Positions 55,509 through 63,413 of a stretch of DNA of 64,000 nt are shown piece after piece. The notes beneath the pieces were generated by a model. That model did no database searches, had not been told where the DNA came from, and was given only the letters and a program-made list of their open reading frames with translations. The position numbers were made by a program, and so were the translations under genes. The DNA comes from Fidelibacterota bacterium (lineage in GTDB: Bacteria > Fidelibacterota > Marinisomatia > SCGC-AAA003-L08 > JACNLC01), in NCBI GenBank assembly GCA_013204025.1, contig JABMOW010000107.1:62001-126000 (forward strand). The letters are read 5' to 3'. Each line of letters begins with the position of its first letter. Position 1 is the first letter of the stretch.

Positions 55509-55721
55509 ACTAACAATTATGACGAATGAATCGCCACATGATATTTTGTTTAATCAGAGTTTTCATAAGCATAATTTAATCAAATTAATAAATGAAAATA
55601 TTAGAAAATAAAAGAATTATTTTTTCTCTATGTCTTTGATGAAAATCAAAAGATTGAAACTAATTTGTGAAAAACCGGATATTACCCTCATGATTGCACA
55701 TCATTTTCAGCCAGATCTACC

Positions 55722-56549
55722 ATGAATGCTCTAGGAAAACAAACCCGAATTTGGGTGATCATCGGATTGACTGTGGCAATTGTTGCCCTGCTGTCCACAG
55801 ATTATGCACAGGCACTGCTGAAATCCAAACGCCATTTTGTTCAGCATTCTATTGATGCACGGGTCCGGTATGAGCCGGGAGCAGAACAATATGCGGATGC
55901 ACTGGCAGACGATTTAAGTGACGCCGTCTCCCGGGTGGAGGAGATTCATGGCGTTCCATTCAAAAAAGTGTTTACGGTGTACATGTGTGCGACCCAGGCA
56001 AGTCTCAACGAATATGTGGCAAATCCACTTCATTTTCCCGTCAGAGGTACGGTCCCGTTTGGGAATGTGTTGATTGCGCCATCCGCATTTCACTGGCACG
56101 GAGAAGATACCCACAAAGGGACGCTGCGGCATGAACTGTCTCATTTACTTCTGAAACAATATCTAGGGGAGATCAAAAACCGAACGATCATCCCCGTGTG
56201 GTTCAGTGAAGGTCTGGCGGACGTGGCGTGTGAGTGTGCGGGAGAGGGGATATCCGATGAAACTGCCAACCGAGCGATCATGGCAGGGCGGCGGTTTATC
56301 CCGGACACAAAAAACAGTTTATTCAAGATAAAGCGGGCGTCTGATTATGGCGTGGATTACCCCATGTTCCATAGACAGTCTCACCTGCTGGTGGCATTTA
56401 TGCGGGATACCTATGGATTGGCATTTCAGGCATTATTGGCAGATATCCATTCTGGTACGTCATTTGATCGTGCTTGTGGCGAACACCTGAACGTATCCCC
56501 TGATACACTGTGGGAGGCATATATCGCCAATATCAGTCAGGTGAATTAA
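55722..56549 (+). CDS. Zinc metallopeptidase, MA-like gluzincin
   Basis: The 275-residue protein has an N-terminal membrane anchor or signal (residues 10-30). 'TLRHELSHLLLKQYLG' gives the HExxH zinc motif (here HELSH, residues 137-141) and 'VPVW/FSEGLADV'-type 'PVWFSEGLADVACEC' the third ligand Glu163 about 22 residues later, as in gluzincins. 'LLVAFMRDTYG' follows as in the peptidase MA-like family. It probably acts in the periplasm. It is the first chromosomal gene beyond the cassette array and is divergent from it. Confidence 0.85.
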   Translation: MNALGKQTRIWVIIGLTVAIVALLSTDYAQALLKSKRHFVQHSIDARVRYEPGAEQYADALADDLSDAVSRVEEIHGVPFKKVFTVYMCATQASLNEYVANPLHFPVRGTVPFGNVLIAPSAFHWHGEDTHKGTLRHELSHLLLKQYLGEIKNRTIIPVWFSEGLADVACECAGEGISDETANRAIMAGRRFIPDTKNSLFKIKRASDYGVDYPMFHRQSHLLVAFMRDTYGLAFQALLADIHSGTSFDRACGEHLNVSPDTLWEAYIANISQVN

Positions 56550-56627
56550 AGTTTGACCAAATTAAAATAATGAGAAACATTTGCGCTCAAATAGTGTGAC
56601 AGAGTGCTTAACAATTATGGAGAACAG

Positions 56628-57374
56628 ATGAGAACTGCAAATCCTGCTCTGAGCGATAAAACATTTAAAGACTATTCCGGTTATTCAGACGCTTCCGGAG
56701 TGATGACCATTAATGGTACAGTTAATAAAACATTTCTAATGCTGGTACTGGCGTTATTCCCAGCTGGCTGGATATGGAGTCAGTATTTTAACAGCGGAAA
56801 TATAGCGGTGGTCTTACCCTGGCTGGTGGTGGGCGGTATTGGTGGATTCATCGTAGCAATGATCACCATCTTTAAAAAACAATGGGCGATGGTCACAGCC
56901 CCAGCTTATGCCATTCTGGAGGGCTTTGTATTGGGTGGCGTATCCGCAATATTCGAATCACAATATCCCGGCATCGTTGTTCAGGCGGTATCCCTCACCC
57001 TTTTCATCCTATTGAGTTTGCTTTTTGCTTATAAATCCCGCTTGATAAAAGTGACGGATAACTTTCGTCTTGGTGTTGTGGCTGCCACAGGTGGGATTGC
57101 GTTGGTGTATTTTGCATCGTTCATTCTGGGATTTTTCGGAATACACATACCGATGATCCATTCCAACGGATTGTTCGGTATCGGGTTTAGTATTTTTGTG
57201 GTGATCATCGCTTCCATGAACCTGGTACTGGATTTCGATTTCATTGAAAAAGGGGCAGCCTCCGGAGCGCCCAAATTTATGGAATGGTACGCTGCATTCG
57301 GACTTATGGTGACACTCATCTGGCTATACCTGGAGATTCTCCGCCTTTTGGCCAAACTTCGGAGCAGACGGTAA
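56628..57374 (+). CDS. Bax inhibitor-1/YccA-family-like membrane protein
   Basis: From the ATG at 56628 the 249-residue protein starts 'MRTANPALSDKTFKDYSGYS', a soluble lead typical of the YccA-like Bax-inhibitor group. Seven membrane helices follow, with 'TAPAYAILEGFVLGGVSAIFE' and 'MNLVLDFDFIEKGAASGAP' near the end. These acidic, conserved helices form a calcium/proton-responsive channel in studied relatives. It is a stand-alone gene before the ccm operon. Confidence 0.88.
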   Translation: MRTANPALSDKTFKDYSGYSDASGVMTINGTVNKTFLMLVLALFPAGWIWSQYFNSGNIAVVLPWLVVGGIGGFIVAMITIFKKQWAMVTAPAYAILEGFVLGGVSAIFESQYPGIVVQAVSLTLFILLSLLFAYKSRLIKVTDNFRLGVVAATGGIALVYFASFILGFFGIHIPMIHSNGLFGIGFSIFVVIIASMNLVLDFDFIEKGAASGAPKFMEWYAAFGLMVTLIWLYLEILRLLAKLRSRR

Positions 57375-57491
57375 ATTTTGCGATCCGATGTCACGGGAGA
57401 ATCAACTGATTTTCTGACGGATATATGAATGCGAACATCCTTCGGGAGTCGTAAATTTCATGCCATTTTAGAATAAGGAAATAAAGAATTC

Positions 57492-57905
57492 ATGAGCTTT
57501 CAAAAGAAATTTGCAATTGTAATTGGTGTTTTTGCAGTATTGGTCATTACCTGGATCTCCATAGAGTTTGAATCCGGTGAAGTGCCCTTCATCTCCGTTG
57601 GCGAATTGATAGAAAACCACGATCAGTTTACCCAATCCCGGTTTCGCATGGGCGGGAATGTTGAAGAAGGTTCCATATCCTATTCCGAAGATAAACTGAC
57701 GGTAGATTTTGTTCTTCGACAAGGGGAAGACTTATTGCCAGTGACCTATATAAGTGCCGAAATCCCAGACTTATTTAAAGATGATGCAGAAGTTATTGTT
57801 GAAGGAAAATACCTTGACGGCGTTTTTCAGGCAGACAATCTAATGACAAAATGTGCTTCCCGATATGATGAAGAAGCCAATTACCAACCTCTCACAGAAG
57901 GATAG
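57492..57905 (+). CDS. ccmE: Cytochrome c maturation heme chaperone CcmE, CxxxY variant
   Basis: This 137-residue heme chaperone has one N-terminal membrane helix (residues 7-23) and an OB-fold periplasmic domain ('FRMGGNVEEGSISY', 'VIVEGKYLDGVFQADNLMTK'). CcmE binds heme covalently through HxxxY in most bacteria. Here the motif is 'CASRY', so Cys121 replaces the histidine. The CxxxY form is known from archaea and Desulfovibrio-like bacteria. It is the first gene of the ccm run and ends 3 bases before ccmF. Confidence 0.92.
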   Translation: MSFQKKFAIVIGVFAVLVITWISIEFESGEVPFISVGELIENHDQFTQSRFRMGGNVEEGSISYSEDKLTVDFVLRQGEDLLPVTYISAEIPDLFKDDAEVIVEGKYLDGVFQADNLMTKCASRYDEEANYQPLTEG

Positions 57906-57908
57906 CTA

Positions 57909-59894
57909 ATGTACGCCCTCCTCGGAAACTCACTCCTGACGATCTCTTTCATTTTCACAATTTACGGTCTCATTGCCACTCTTCTGAACATCAGGAACAA
58001 AGACGACCGGTTTTTACGATCAGCTAAGGTAGCATTTATTTCATCTTCGGCGATGATCCTCGGATCGGCACTGGCGCTGATCCATGAATTAATGGTCAGC
58101 AATTTTGACATTGAATATGTGGCAAAATACACCAGCGCTGAAACTCCCGCCATGTTTAAATTTTCAGGATTATGGGCGGGGATGGAAGGCTCACTGTTGT
58201 TCTGGCTGGCCATCCTGTCGCTGTATTTTATATTTGTCATTCTTCAAAACCGCACGCGCCATCCAAAACTCATGCCCTGGGTGATTTTCACTTTGGGAGT
58301 GATCCAGATTTTCTTTCTCGTAATGTCTAACTTTTTTGAAAATCCGTTTACACTCATCCCCGACGGCATGATTGTGACCGGCCGTGGATTGAATCCTCTA
58401 CTTCAACACTGGGCGATGTTGATACATCCACCATTATTGTACTTGGGATTCATCGGTTTTTCGATACCGTTTGCCTTTGCCATGTCCGCCATCATCACCA
58501 AGAATCTGGATGCAGTGTGGATTCAGACTACCCGCAGATGGACGCTGGTCACCTGGATATTGTTGACTCTCGCTGTTGTCCTGGGTGGGAAATGGGCATA
58601 TGTAGAATTGGGCTGGGGTGGTTACTGGGCATGGGATCCGGTTGAAAATGCATCTCTGCTCCCGTGGCTCACCGGTACGGCCTACCTGCATTCTGTATTG
58701 ATCCAGGAAAAGAAAAATATGCTCCGGCTCTGGAATATGATCCTGATCATGCTCACCTTTGCCCTGACGATTTTTGGTACATATTTGACCCGAAGTGGTA
58801 TTGTCTCCTCCGTCCACGCATTTGGTGCCACTAATCTGGGAATCTGGTTTTTTGGTTTCCTCGTTCTCATCCTTTCTGTGAGTATCTTTTTACTGATCCT
58901 GCGAAGAAAAGATTTAAAATCAGATAACCGCCTTGAGTCATTTGTAAGCCGTGAAAGCGGATTTTTGTTTAATAACATGCTGTTTGTTGCCATGATGCTG
59001 GCGGTGTTATGGGGAACCATGTACCCCGTTTTTTCAGAAGCGGTAAGCGGATACAAAATTACTGTGGGTTCTCCCTATTTCAATCGGATCATGGTCCCAT
59101 TGGGACTGATCCTGCTGGCACTTACCGGTATTGGTCCATTACTGGCGTGGCGAAAGACATCTCCCCGAAGTTTACGACGAAACTTTTTATGGCCTGTAGT
59201 CACCGGATTGGTCGCAGCGGCTCTATGGGGCGTACTCTATGATGTAAAGCTTATCTATCCATTACTTTCTGCAGCGCTGATCGTGTTTGTTATGGCCACC
59301 ATTTCCATGGAATTCTACCGCGGTGTAAAAGCCAGAAAGCGAATCACGGGAGAGAATATTTTCAAGGCCTTCTTTTCTATGATCGACAAAAATCGGAGTA
59401 GATACGGCGGGTATGTGGTCCATGTGGGGATCGTCATGATGTTTGCCGGATTTACTGGAAAAGCATTTGATAAGGAAGCCGATTTGTCCATGATGCCGGG
59501 AGAAGTACGGACTCTACGAAATTATGAAATTGTGTACCAGGATTATTGGTTTGAATCATCTGAAACAAACCCGGGAACGAGATCAAATCATGTGGCAAAG
59601 GTGGTCTCGCTTGATATCAATAAAGACGGTTCTCATTTCGATGATATGAAACCCGAAAAAAGATTCTACACAGATCAAGACAACCAGCCCCATTCGAATG
59701 TGGCGGTAAAAACCACACTGAATGAAGATTTTTATGTGGTCTTGGGAGATGTTGATCTGGATACTGGCAGAGCCACGCTGAAGGTCCGCATTAACTCCAT
59801 GGTGACCTGGGTGTGGCTGGGAACACTGGTACTGTTACTGGGTACTCTGATCAGCATAAATATCGAAGAATTTTTCAGAAGAAAAACGCGGTAA
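57909..59894 (+). CDS. ccmF: Cytochrome c heme lyase subunit CcmF
   Basis: This is a 661-residue multi-pass membrane protein that attaches heme to apocytochrome with CcmH. The tryptophan-rich WWD signature is 'WGGYWAWDPVENASLLPWL' at about residues 235-253. 'HPPLLYLGFIGFSIPFAF' contains the conserved heme-ligand histidine His173, and 'YLTRSGIVSSVHAFG' is another family segment. The large C-terminal periplasmic domain (about 490-630) is intact. Length and motifs are normal. Confidence 0.96.
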   Translation: MYALLGNSLLTISFIFTIYGLIATLLNIRNKDDRFLRSAKVAFISSSAMILGSALALIHELMVSNFDIEYVAKYTSAETPAMFKFSGLWAGMEGSLLFWLAILSLYFIFVILQNRTRHPKLMPWVIFTLGVIQIFFLVMSNFFENPFTLIPDGMIVTGRGLNPLLQHWAMLIHPPLLYLGFIGFSIPFAFAMSAIITKNLDAVWIQTTRRWTLVTWILLTLAVVLGGKWAYVELGWGGYWAWDPVENASLLPWLTGTAYLHSVLIQEKKNMLRLWNMILIMLTFALTIFGTYLTRSGIVSSVHAFGATNLGIWFFGFLVLILSVSIFLLILRRKDLKSDNRLESFVSRESGFLFNNMLFVAMMLAVLWGTMYPVFSEAVSGYKITVGSPYFNRIMVPLGLILLALTGIGPLLAWRKTSPRSLRRNFLWPVVTGLVAAALWGVLYDVKLIYPLLSAALIVFVMATISMEFYRGVKARKRITGENIFKAFFSMIDKNRSRYGGYVVHVGIVMMFAGFTGKAFDKEADLSMMPGEVRTLRNYEIVYQDYWFESSETNPGTRSNHVAKVVSLDINKDGSHFDDMKPEKRFYTDQDNQPHSNVAVKTTLNEDFYVVLGDVDLDTGRATLKVRINSMVTWVWLGTLVLLLGTLISINIEEFFRRKTR

Positions 59895-59938
59895 CCGGAT
59901 TATGAAAATCATTCGGATGAATCCAATTGGAGAAAATC

Positions 59939-60550
59939 ATGAACAATAGAAAATCGATAATCAGTTTGATCACCGTGTTAATGATCACATTATTCACTGG
60001 AACTGCAATGGGTCAGTTCAAAACCGATCGACAAAAGGAGTTGGAGAGTATCTTGATGGCACCCTGTTGTGGTAGTGGAACTATGGCAGAACACGATGAT
60101 AATCAAGCTACGCTGAATATGAAAATGATCATGAATGCCCTTACATCGGATAATTTTGACAAAAATGAAATCCTTTCTTTGGTGGAGAGAACCTATAGTA
60201 ATTCAGGGATCTACCGCTTGGGATTTTCACCCGCGCAGAAACCCGTGAGAGAGATCATTAAATACACTGAAAAAACCGTACATCCCGGTATGACTATGGA
60301 TGAGATCGTTGACTATTTTTCCTGGGTGCACGATGGTAAAATACGATCCATGCCCAAACACAGCGGTATCGGTCAGCTTGCATGGAAAATGCCCGCATTT
60401 CTATTGATTATGGGAACCATATTGATCTCGTTGGTCATCCAGTCTTATATCAAAAAACCCATCGTAATGCAATCGGTGGGAGCAAGCGCTGCTGAAAAGT
60501 CCGAACTGGAGAAAAGAATTGAAAAGGAAATGAAGGATCTAAACATATGA
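59939..60550 (+). CDS. ccmH: Cytochrome c maturation protein CcmH with adjacent cysteines
   Basis: From the ATG at 59939 (GGAG upstream) this 203-residue protein has a signal peptide. A CcmH-like redox segment, 'LMAPCCGSGTMAEHDDNQA', aligns with the family's 'RC..CQ...IA.S....A' site. The two cysteines (43, 44) are adjacent and not CxxC. The helical bundle after it and a C-terminal membrane helix (about 150-172) complete the CcmH/CcmL plan. It would reduce apocytochrome cysteines or bind CcmF. The stop overlaps the next start as ATGA. Confidence 0.85.
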   Translation: MNNRKSIISLITVLMITLFTGTAMGQFKTDRQKELESILMAPCCGSGTMAEHDDNQATLNMKMIMNALTSDNFDKNEILSLVERTYSNSGIYRLGFSPAQKPVREIIKYTEKTVHPGMTMDEIVDYFSWVHDGKIRSMPKHSGIGQLAWKMPAFLLIMGTILISLVIQSYIKKPIVMQSVGASAAEKSELEKRIEKEMKDLNI

Positions 60551-61005
60551 TCGGCCCTATAATTTTATTCGTTTTATTTGTGATCTCCACTTATTTCGTG
60601 GTGAAACCATTTCTATCTACATCAACCGGGGTAACGAATCCGGTTCAGGACAATACTCCAAAACCAGAAGAATTACAGAAAATATCATTGCTGAAGCAAA
60701 TCCGTGAAGTTGAATTCGAGCGAGAAATGGGAATCACCGTTGAAGAAGATTTTCAACGTATTCGCAGCGAACTGGTTGAGCAAGTAGGCGGTTTGCTTAA
60801 AAGACAAGGGAAGTCTGCCAAAAAGGGATCGAAGTCCCTGTCTGGAACAACGACCTGTAGACATTGCCATAAATCAGTTTCGCCAGATGATAAATTCTGT
60901 GGGCATTGTGGCAAATCACTGGACAAAACGCGATGTGGAACCTGCGGAATCACCGTCGTACCGGAGGCGAAATTCTGTTCGGGGTGTGGCGCAAAACAGG
61001 TATAA
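60547..61005 (+). CDS. CcmI-like membrane protein with double zinc-ribbon tail
   Basis: This 152-residue protein has one N-terminal membrane helix and then a coiled-coil segment, 'LLKQIREVEFEREMGITVEE', that closely matches the start of CcmI and DUF-type partners ('L..EIRELEFD.E.GKLSEEDY'). Two C-terminal zinc ribbons follow: 'CRHCHKSVSPDDKFCGHCGK' and 'CGTCGITVVPEAKFCSGCG'. CcmI normally has a TPR tail, so the zinc ribbons are unusual. It sits between ccmH and ccmA, overlapping ccmH by 4 bases. Confidence 0.75.
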   Translation: MIGPIILFVLFVISTYFVVKPFLSTSTGVTNPVQDNTPKPEELQKISLLKQIREVEFEREMGITVEEDFQRIRSELVEQVGGLLKRQGKSAKKGSKSLSGTTTCRHCHKSVSPDDKFCGHCGKSLDKTRCGTCGITVVPEAKFCSGCGAKQV

Positions 61006-61009
61006 TTCC

Positions 61010-61729
61010 TTGTCGTCTGAAATTCGGACTTCCGATTCTGTGATCCTGTCTGTTCAACATGTGGCAAAATCGTTTCACCACAAAAAAATTCTGAAAGATG
61101 TTTCTTTTCAACTTTCGGGAGCATCTGCATCTGTTCTGATCGGCCCCAATGGTGTGGGGAAAACCACGCTTCTGAAAACACTGGCCGGTGTCATGCGGCC
61201 GGACTCCGGAGAAGCACATCTGGTGAGTCTCCCCCTGTTTACCGAAAACTTCTCACATAGAAAACATCTAATCTACTGGTCCCATCAATCCTTGTTTTAC
61301 CCTGCATTTTCAGGGATGGAGAATATTCGATTTTTCTTGTCGCTCCGAAATCAAAGCATTCATGACCAGAAAATTATTGAGCAGTTGGATTACTTTGGAT
61401 TACTCCCACAGATCAATGATCCGGTTCGGATTTATAGTGCTGGCATGTTACAACGTCTCACTATGATCAAAATGATCCTTTCGGATTGGAAGTTGGCATT
61501 AATGGATGAGCCTACCTCTGCGTTGGACGTAGACGGATTAGATCATCTAAACCACCTGATGAAACAATGGAAAGAAGATGGACGCGCTCTGCTGTTCTCA
61601 ACTCACGACATTGGGTGGGCTGAATCCTGGGCAGATACCGCGTTGTGCATTCGGAACGGTGTCATTGAGCAGGAAATTTCCTCTCCCAAATTTCAAGACA
61701 TGCATCACTTTCTAAGTGAGAAACGATGA
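61010..61729 (+). CDS. ccmA: Heme exporter ATP-binding protein CcmA
   Basis: This ABC ATPase of about 239 residues uses ATP to release holo-CcmE. Walker A is 'IGPNGVGKTTLLKTLAG', the signature 'IYSAGMLQRLTMIKMIL', and Walker B 'LALMDEPTSALD'; 'LLFSTHDIGW' holds the switch histidine. The track start is inside the preceding gene. The TTG at 61010 is the most likely start, with a GTG near 61041 as an alternative. The stop overlaps ccmB as ATGA. Confidence 0.9.
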   Translation: MSSEIRTSDSVILSVQHVAKSFHHKKILKDVSFQLSGASASVLIGPNGVGKTTLLKTLAGVMRPDSGEAHLVSLPLFTENFSHRKHLIYWSHQSLFYPAFSGMENIRFFLSLRNQSIHDQKIIEQLDYFGLLPQINDPVRIYSAGMLQRLTMIKMILSDWKLALMDEPTSALDVDGLDHLNHLMKQWKEDGRALLFSTHDIGWAESWADTALCIRNGVIEQEISSPKFQDMHHFLSEKR

Positions 61730-62391
61730 CCCTACTCCATTTGATTAAAAAAGAAATTCGTCAGGAGATCCGGGCAAAGGAATCGATCATTTCCATGGTG
61801 GTTTTCGGTACTTCTGTCATCCTACTTTTCTCATTTGCATTTAATGCCACCCCTGCAGAATTCAGTCGGTTTTTACCGGGTCTCATGTGGATGACATTCC
61901 TGTTCGTTTCGGTTCTGGGATTACTTAGAAGTTTTTCCGCCGAAAAAGAGATGGACGCCTATGCAGCATTACTTTCATCGCCCGTTGACAGGGGCAGTAT
62001 TTATCTTGGGAAACTGTTCGCATTTTGGATATTCCTGTTGTTCGCTCAGCTCTTCACGATGCCTCTATTTGCACTCTTCCTCAATTTGAATATTTCAGCT
62101 CATTTCTTCACATTTATGGTTCTGGTTTTGGTGACAGACTGGGCAATCGCAGCTGTGGGCATTATGATATCCGGGATGGGTTTACGTACGCGGATGGGAG
62201 AAGTTTTGGTGCCTGTCCTTATGTTTCCATTATTATCGCCTGTTTTGATTTCAGCCACGAAGGTGACACACACCATTGTCAGCGGATCAACCCTCGCGGG
62301 CACGAATTTCTGGATGATGATCCTTTTCACGTTTGCCGTCGTGTTTACTGCGACGGGATATTTAACTTTTGGCGCAATTTCGGAGGAATAA
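61726..62391 (+). CDS. ccmB: Heme exporter membrane protein CcmB
   Basis: The 221-residue protein has six membrane helices and the CcmB entry 'LIKKEIRQEIRAKESIISMV'. The cytoplasmic loop 'FSAEKEMDAYAALLSSPVDRG' (family 'EK..G...LL..P..R..I...K') is diagnostic, and 'PVLMFPLLSPVLISATKV' is typical near the end. It is the membrane partner of CcmA and CcmC. It overlaps ccmA by 4 bases and ccmC by one (TAATG). Confidence 0.94.
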   Translation: MTLLHLIKKEIRQEIRAKESIISMVVFGTSVILLFSFAFNATPAEFSRFLPGLMWMTFLFVSVLGLLRSFSAEKEMDAYAALLSSPVDRGSIYLGKLFAFWIFLLFAQLFTMPLFALFLNLNISAHFFTFMVLVLVTDWAIAAVGIMISGMGLRTRMGEVLVPVLMFPLLSPVLISATKVTHTIVSGSTLAGTNFWMMILFTFAVVFTATGYLTFGAISEE

Positions 62392-63065
62392 TGACATATT
62401 TCAGCAAAAAAGGAAACGTCCTGCTGGCTATAATTACACTGGTACTGGTTTTGATCGGACTGTGGGCAATCATATTTGTAGCACCCATGATTCCTCAACA
62501 GGAATGGGCACAGCGCATCTTTTATTACCATGTTCCTCTGGCGTGGAACGCTTTTCTGGGGTATATGGGTGTTCTTGTTTTCAGTATCATTTATCTAGTG
62601 ACCCGGAAATCTAAATGGGATATTTACGCATTGTCCGCAGCAGAAGTCGGTACTGTATTCTGTCTTCTGATATTGATCACTGGTCCCATTTGGGCAAAAC
62701 CCATCTGGGGAAAAGCCTGGACTTGGGAACCCAGACTCACCACAACGCTGATTCTGTTTTTATTGTATGTGGGATATTTCATGATCCGTGAATTTGGCGG
62801 ACCCTATGAACGCTCAAGTCGGTATGCTGCAGTGCTGGGTATTTTGGCGGCCATCGATATTCCGCTCATTTATTTTGCGGTGGATTTTTGGGCACCGGCT
62901 GTACAGTCACATCCTCAAAGAGATATGTCTGCCCATTCATCCATGGTTCTAAAAATCTTCTTCTTTTCTTTGTTTACCTATACCCTGATCCTGATCAACA
63001 TGTTTAGATATCGAGTACATGTTGGCAAACTTGAACTGCAAAAACTGGAGGAATCTCATGTTTAA
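62391..63065 (+). CDS. ccmC: Heme transporter/handling protein CcmC
   Basis: From the ATG at 62391 (GGAGGAATA directly upstream) this 224-residue protein has six membrane helices. Its tryptophan-rich loop is 'IWGKAWTWEPRLTTTLILF', equivalent to the CcmC WWD domain that presents heme to CcmE. Histidines in 'FYYHVPLAWNAF' and 'SAHSSMVLKIFF' are the expected axial ligands. The longer track start is an out-of-frame extension into ccmB. It overlaps the tiny ccmD-like gene. Confidence 0.95.
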   Translation: MTYFSKKGNVLLAIITLVLVLIGLWAIIFVAPMIPQQEWAQRIFYYHVPLAWNAFLGYMGVLVFSIIYLVTRKSKWDIYALSAAEVGTVFCLLILITGPIWAKPIWGKAWTWEPRLTTTLILFLLYVGYFMIREFGGPYERSSRYAAVLGILAAIDIPLIYFAVDFWAPAVQSHPQRDMSAHSSMVLKIFFFSLFTYTLILINMFRYRVHVGKLELQKLEESHV

Positions 63066-63168
63066 AGGCTATTTTATCGCTGTGATCATTTCTGTTTGGG
63101 TGGTCATCTTAGCGTACTTGGGATACATCCGGATAAAGGAAAAGAAAGTTCAATCCAAAGGCAACTAA
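63058..63168 (+). CDS. ccmD: CcmD-like single-helix protein
   Basis: This 36-residue protein is too short for the ORF track. It reads 'MFKGYFIAVIISVWVVILAY' and then a lysine-rich tail, the single-helix design of CcmD, which stabilises the CcmABC-CcmE complex. GGAG lies about 8 bases upstream in the end of ccmC, and the two frames overlap by 8 bases. Sequence identity to CcmD is low in general, so the call rests on position, size and topology. Confidence 0.7.
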   Translation: MFKGYFIAVIISVWVVILAYLGYIRIKEKKVQSKGN

Positions 63169-63413
63169 AATCAGATAAACCTGATTTAATCCTACGCGCA
63201 AGCCACTCGGCACATTGCCGACAAATATCTTTTTCTTAATAATTACTCCAAATATTATACAATCAGTTCAACCTGACAAAACTCTCCATCGAACAATTAC
63301 TCTAAACATAATTATACCGGTTGATACACTGTAACGGCCTTTTATTTATGACATTTTCATAACACGGTGTAAATTATCTAACTTTCAAATTATAAAAATG
63401 GAAATAGATATTC
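63169..63413. other. Interval after the ccm operon
   Basis: These 245 AT-rich bases begin with an AATCAG/CTGATT hairpin (about 63169-63187) that may weakly end the ccm message. No T-run follows. No gene was found; the remainder should contain the promoter of the sensor gene. Confidence 0.4.
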
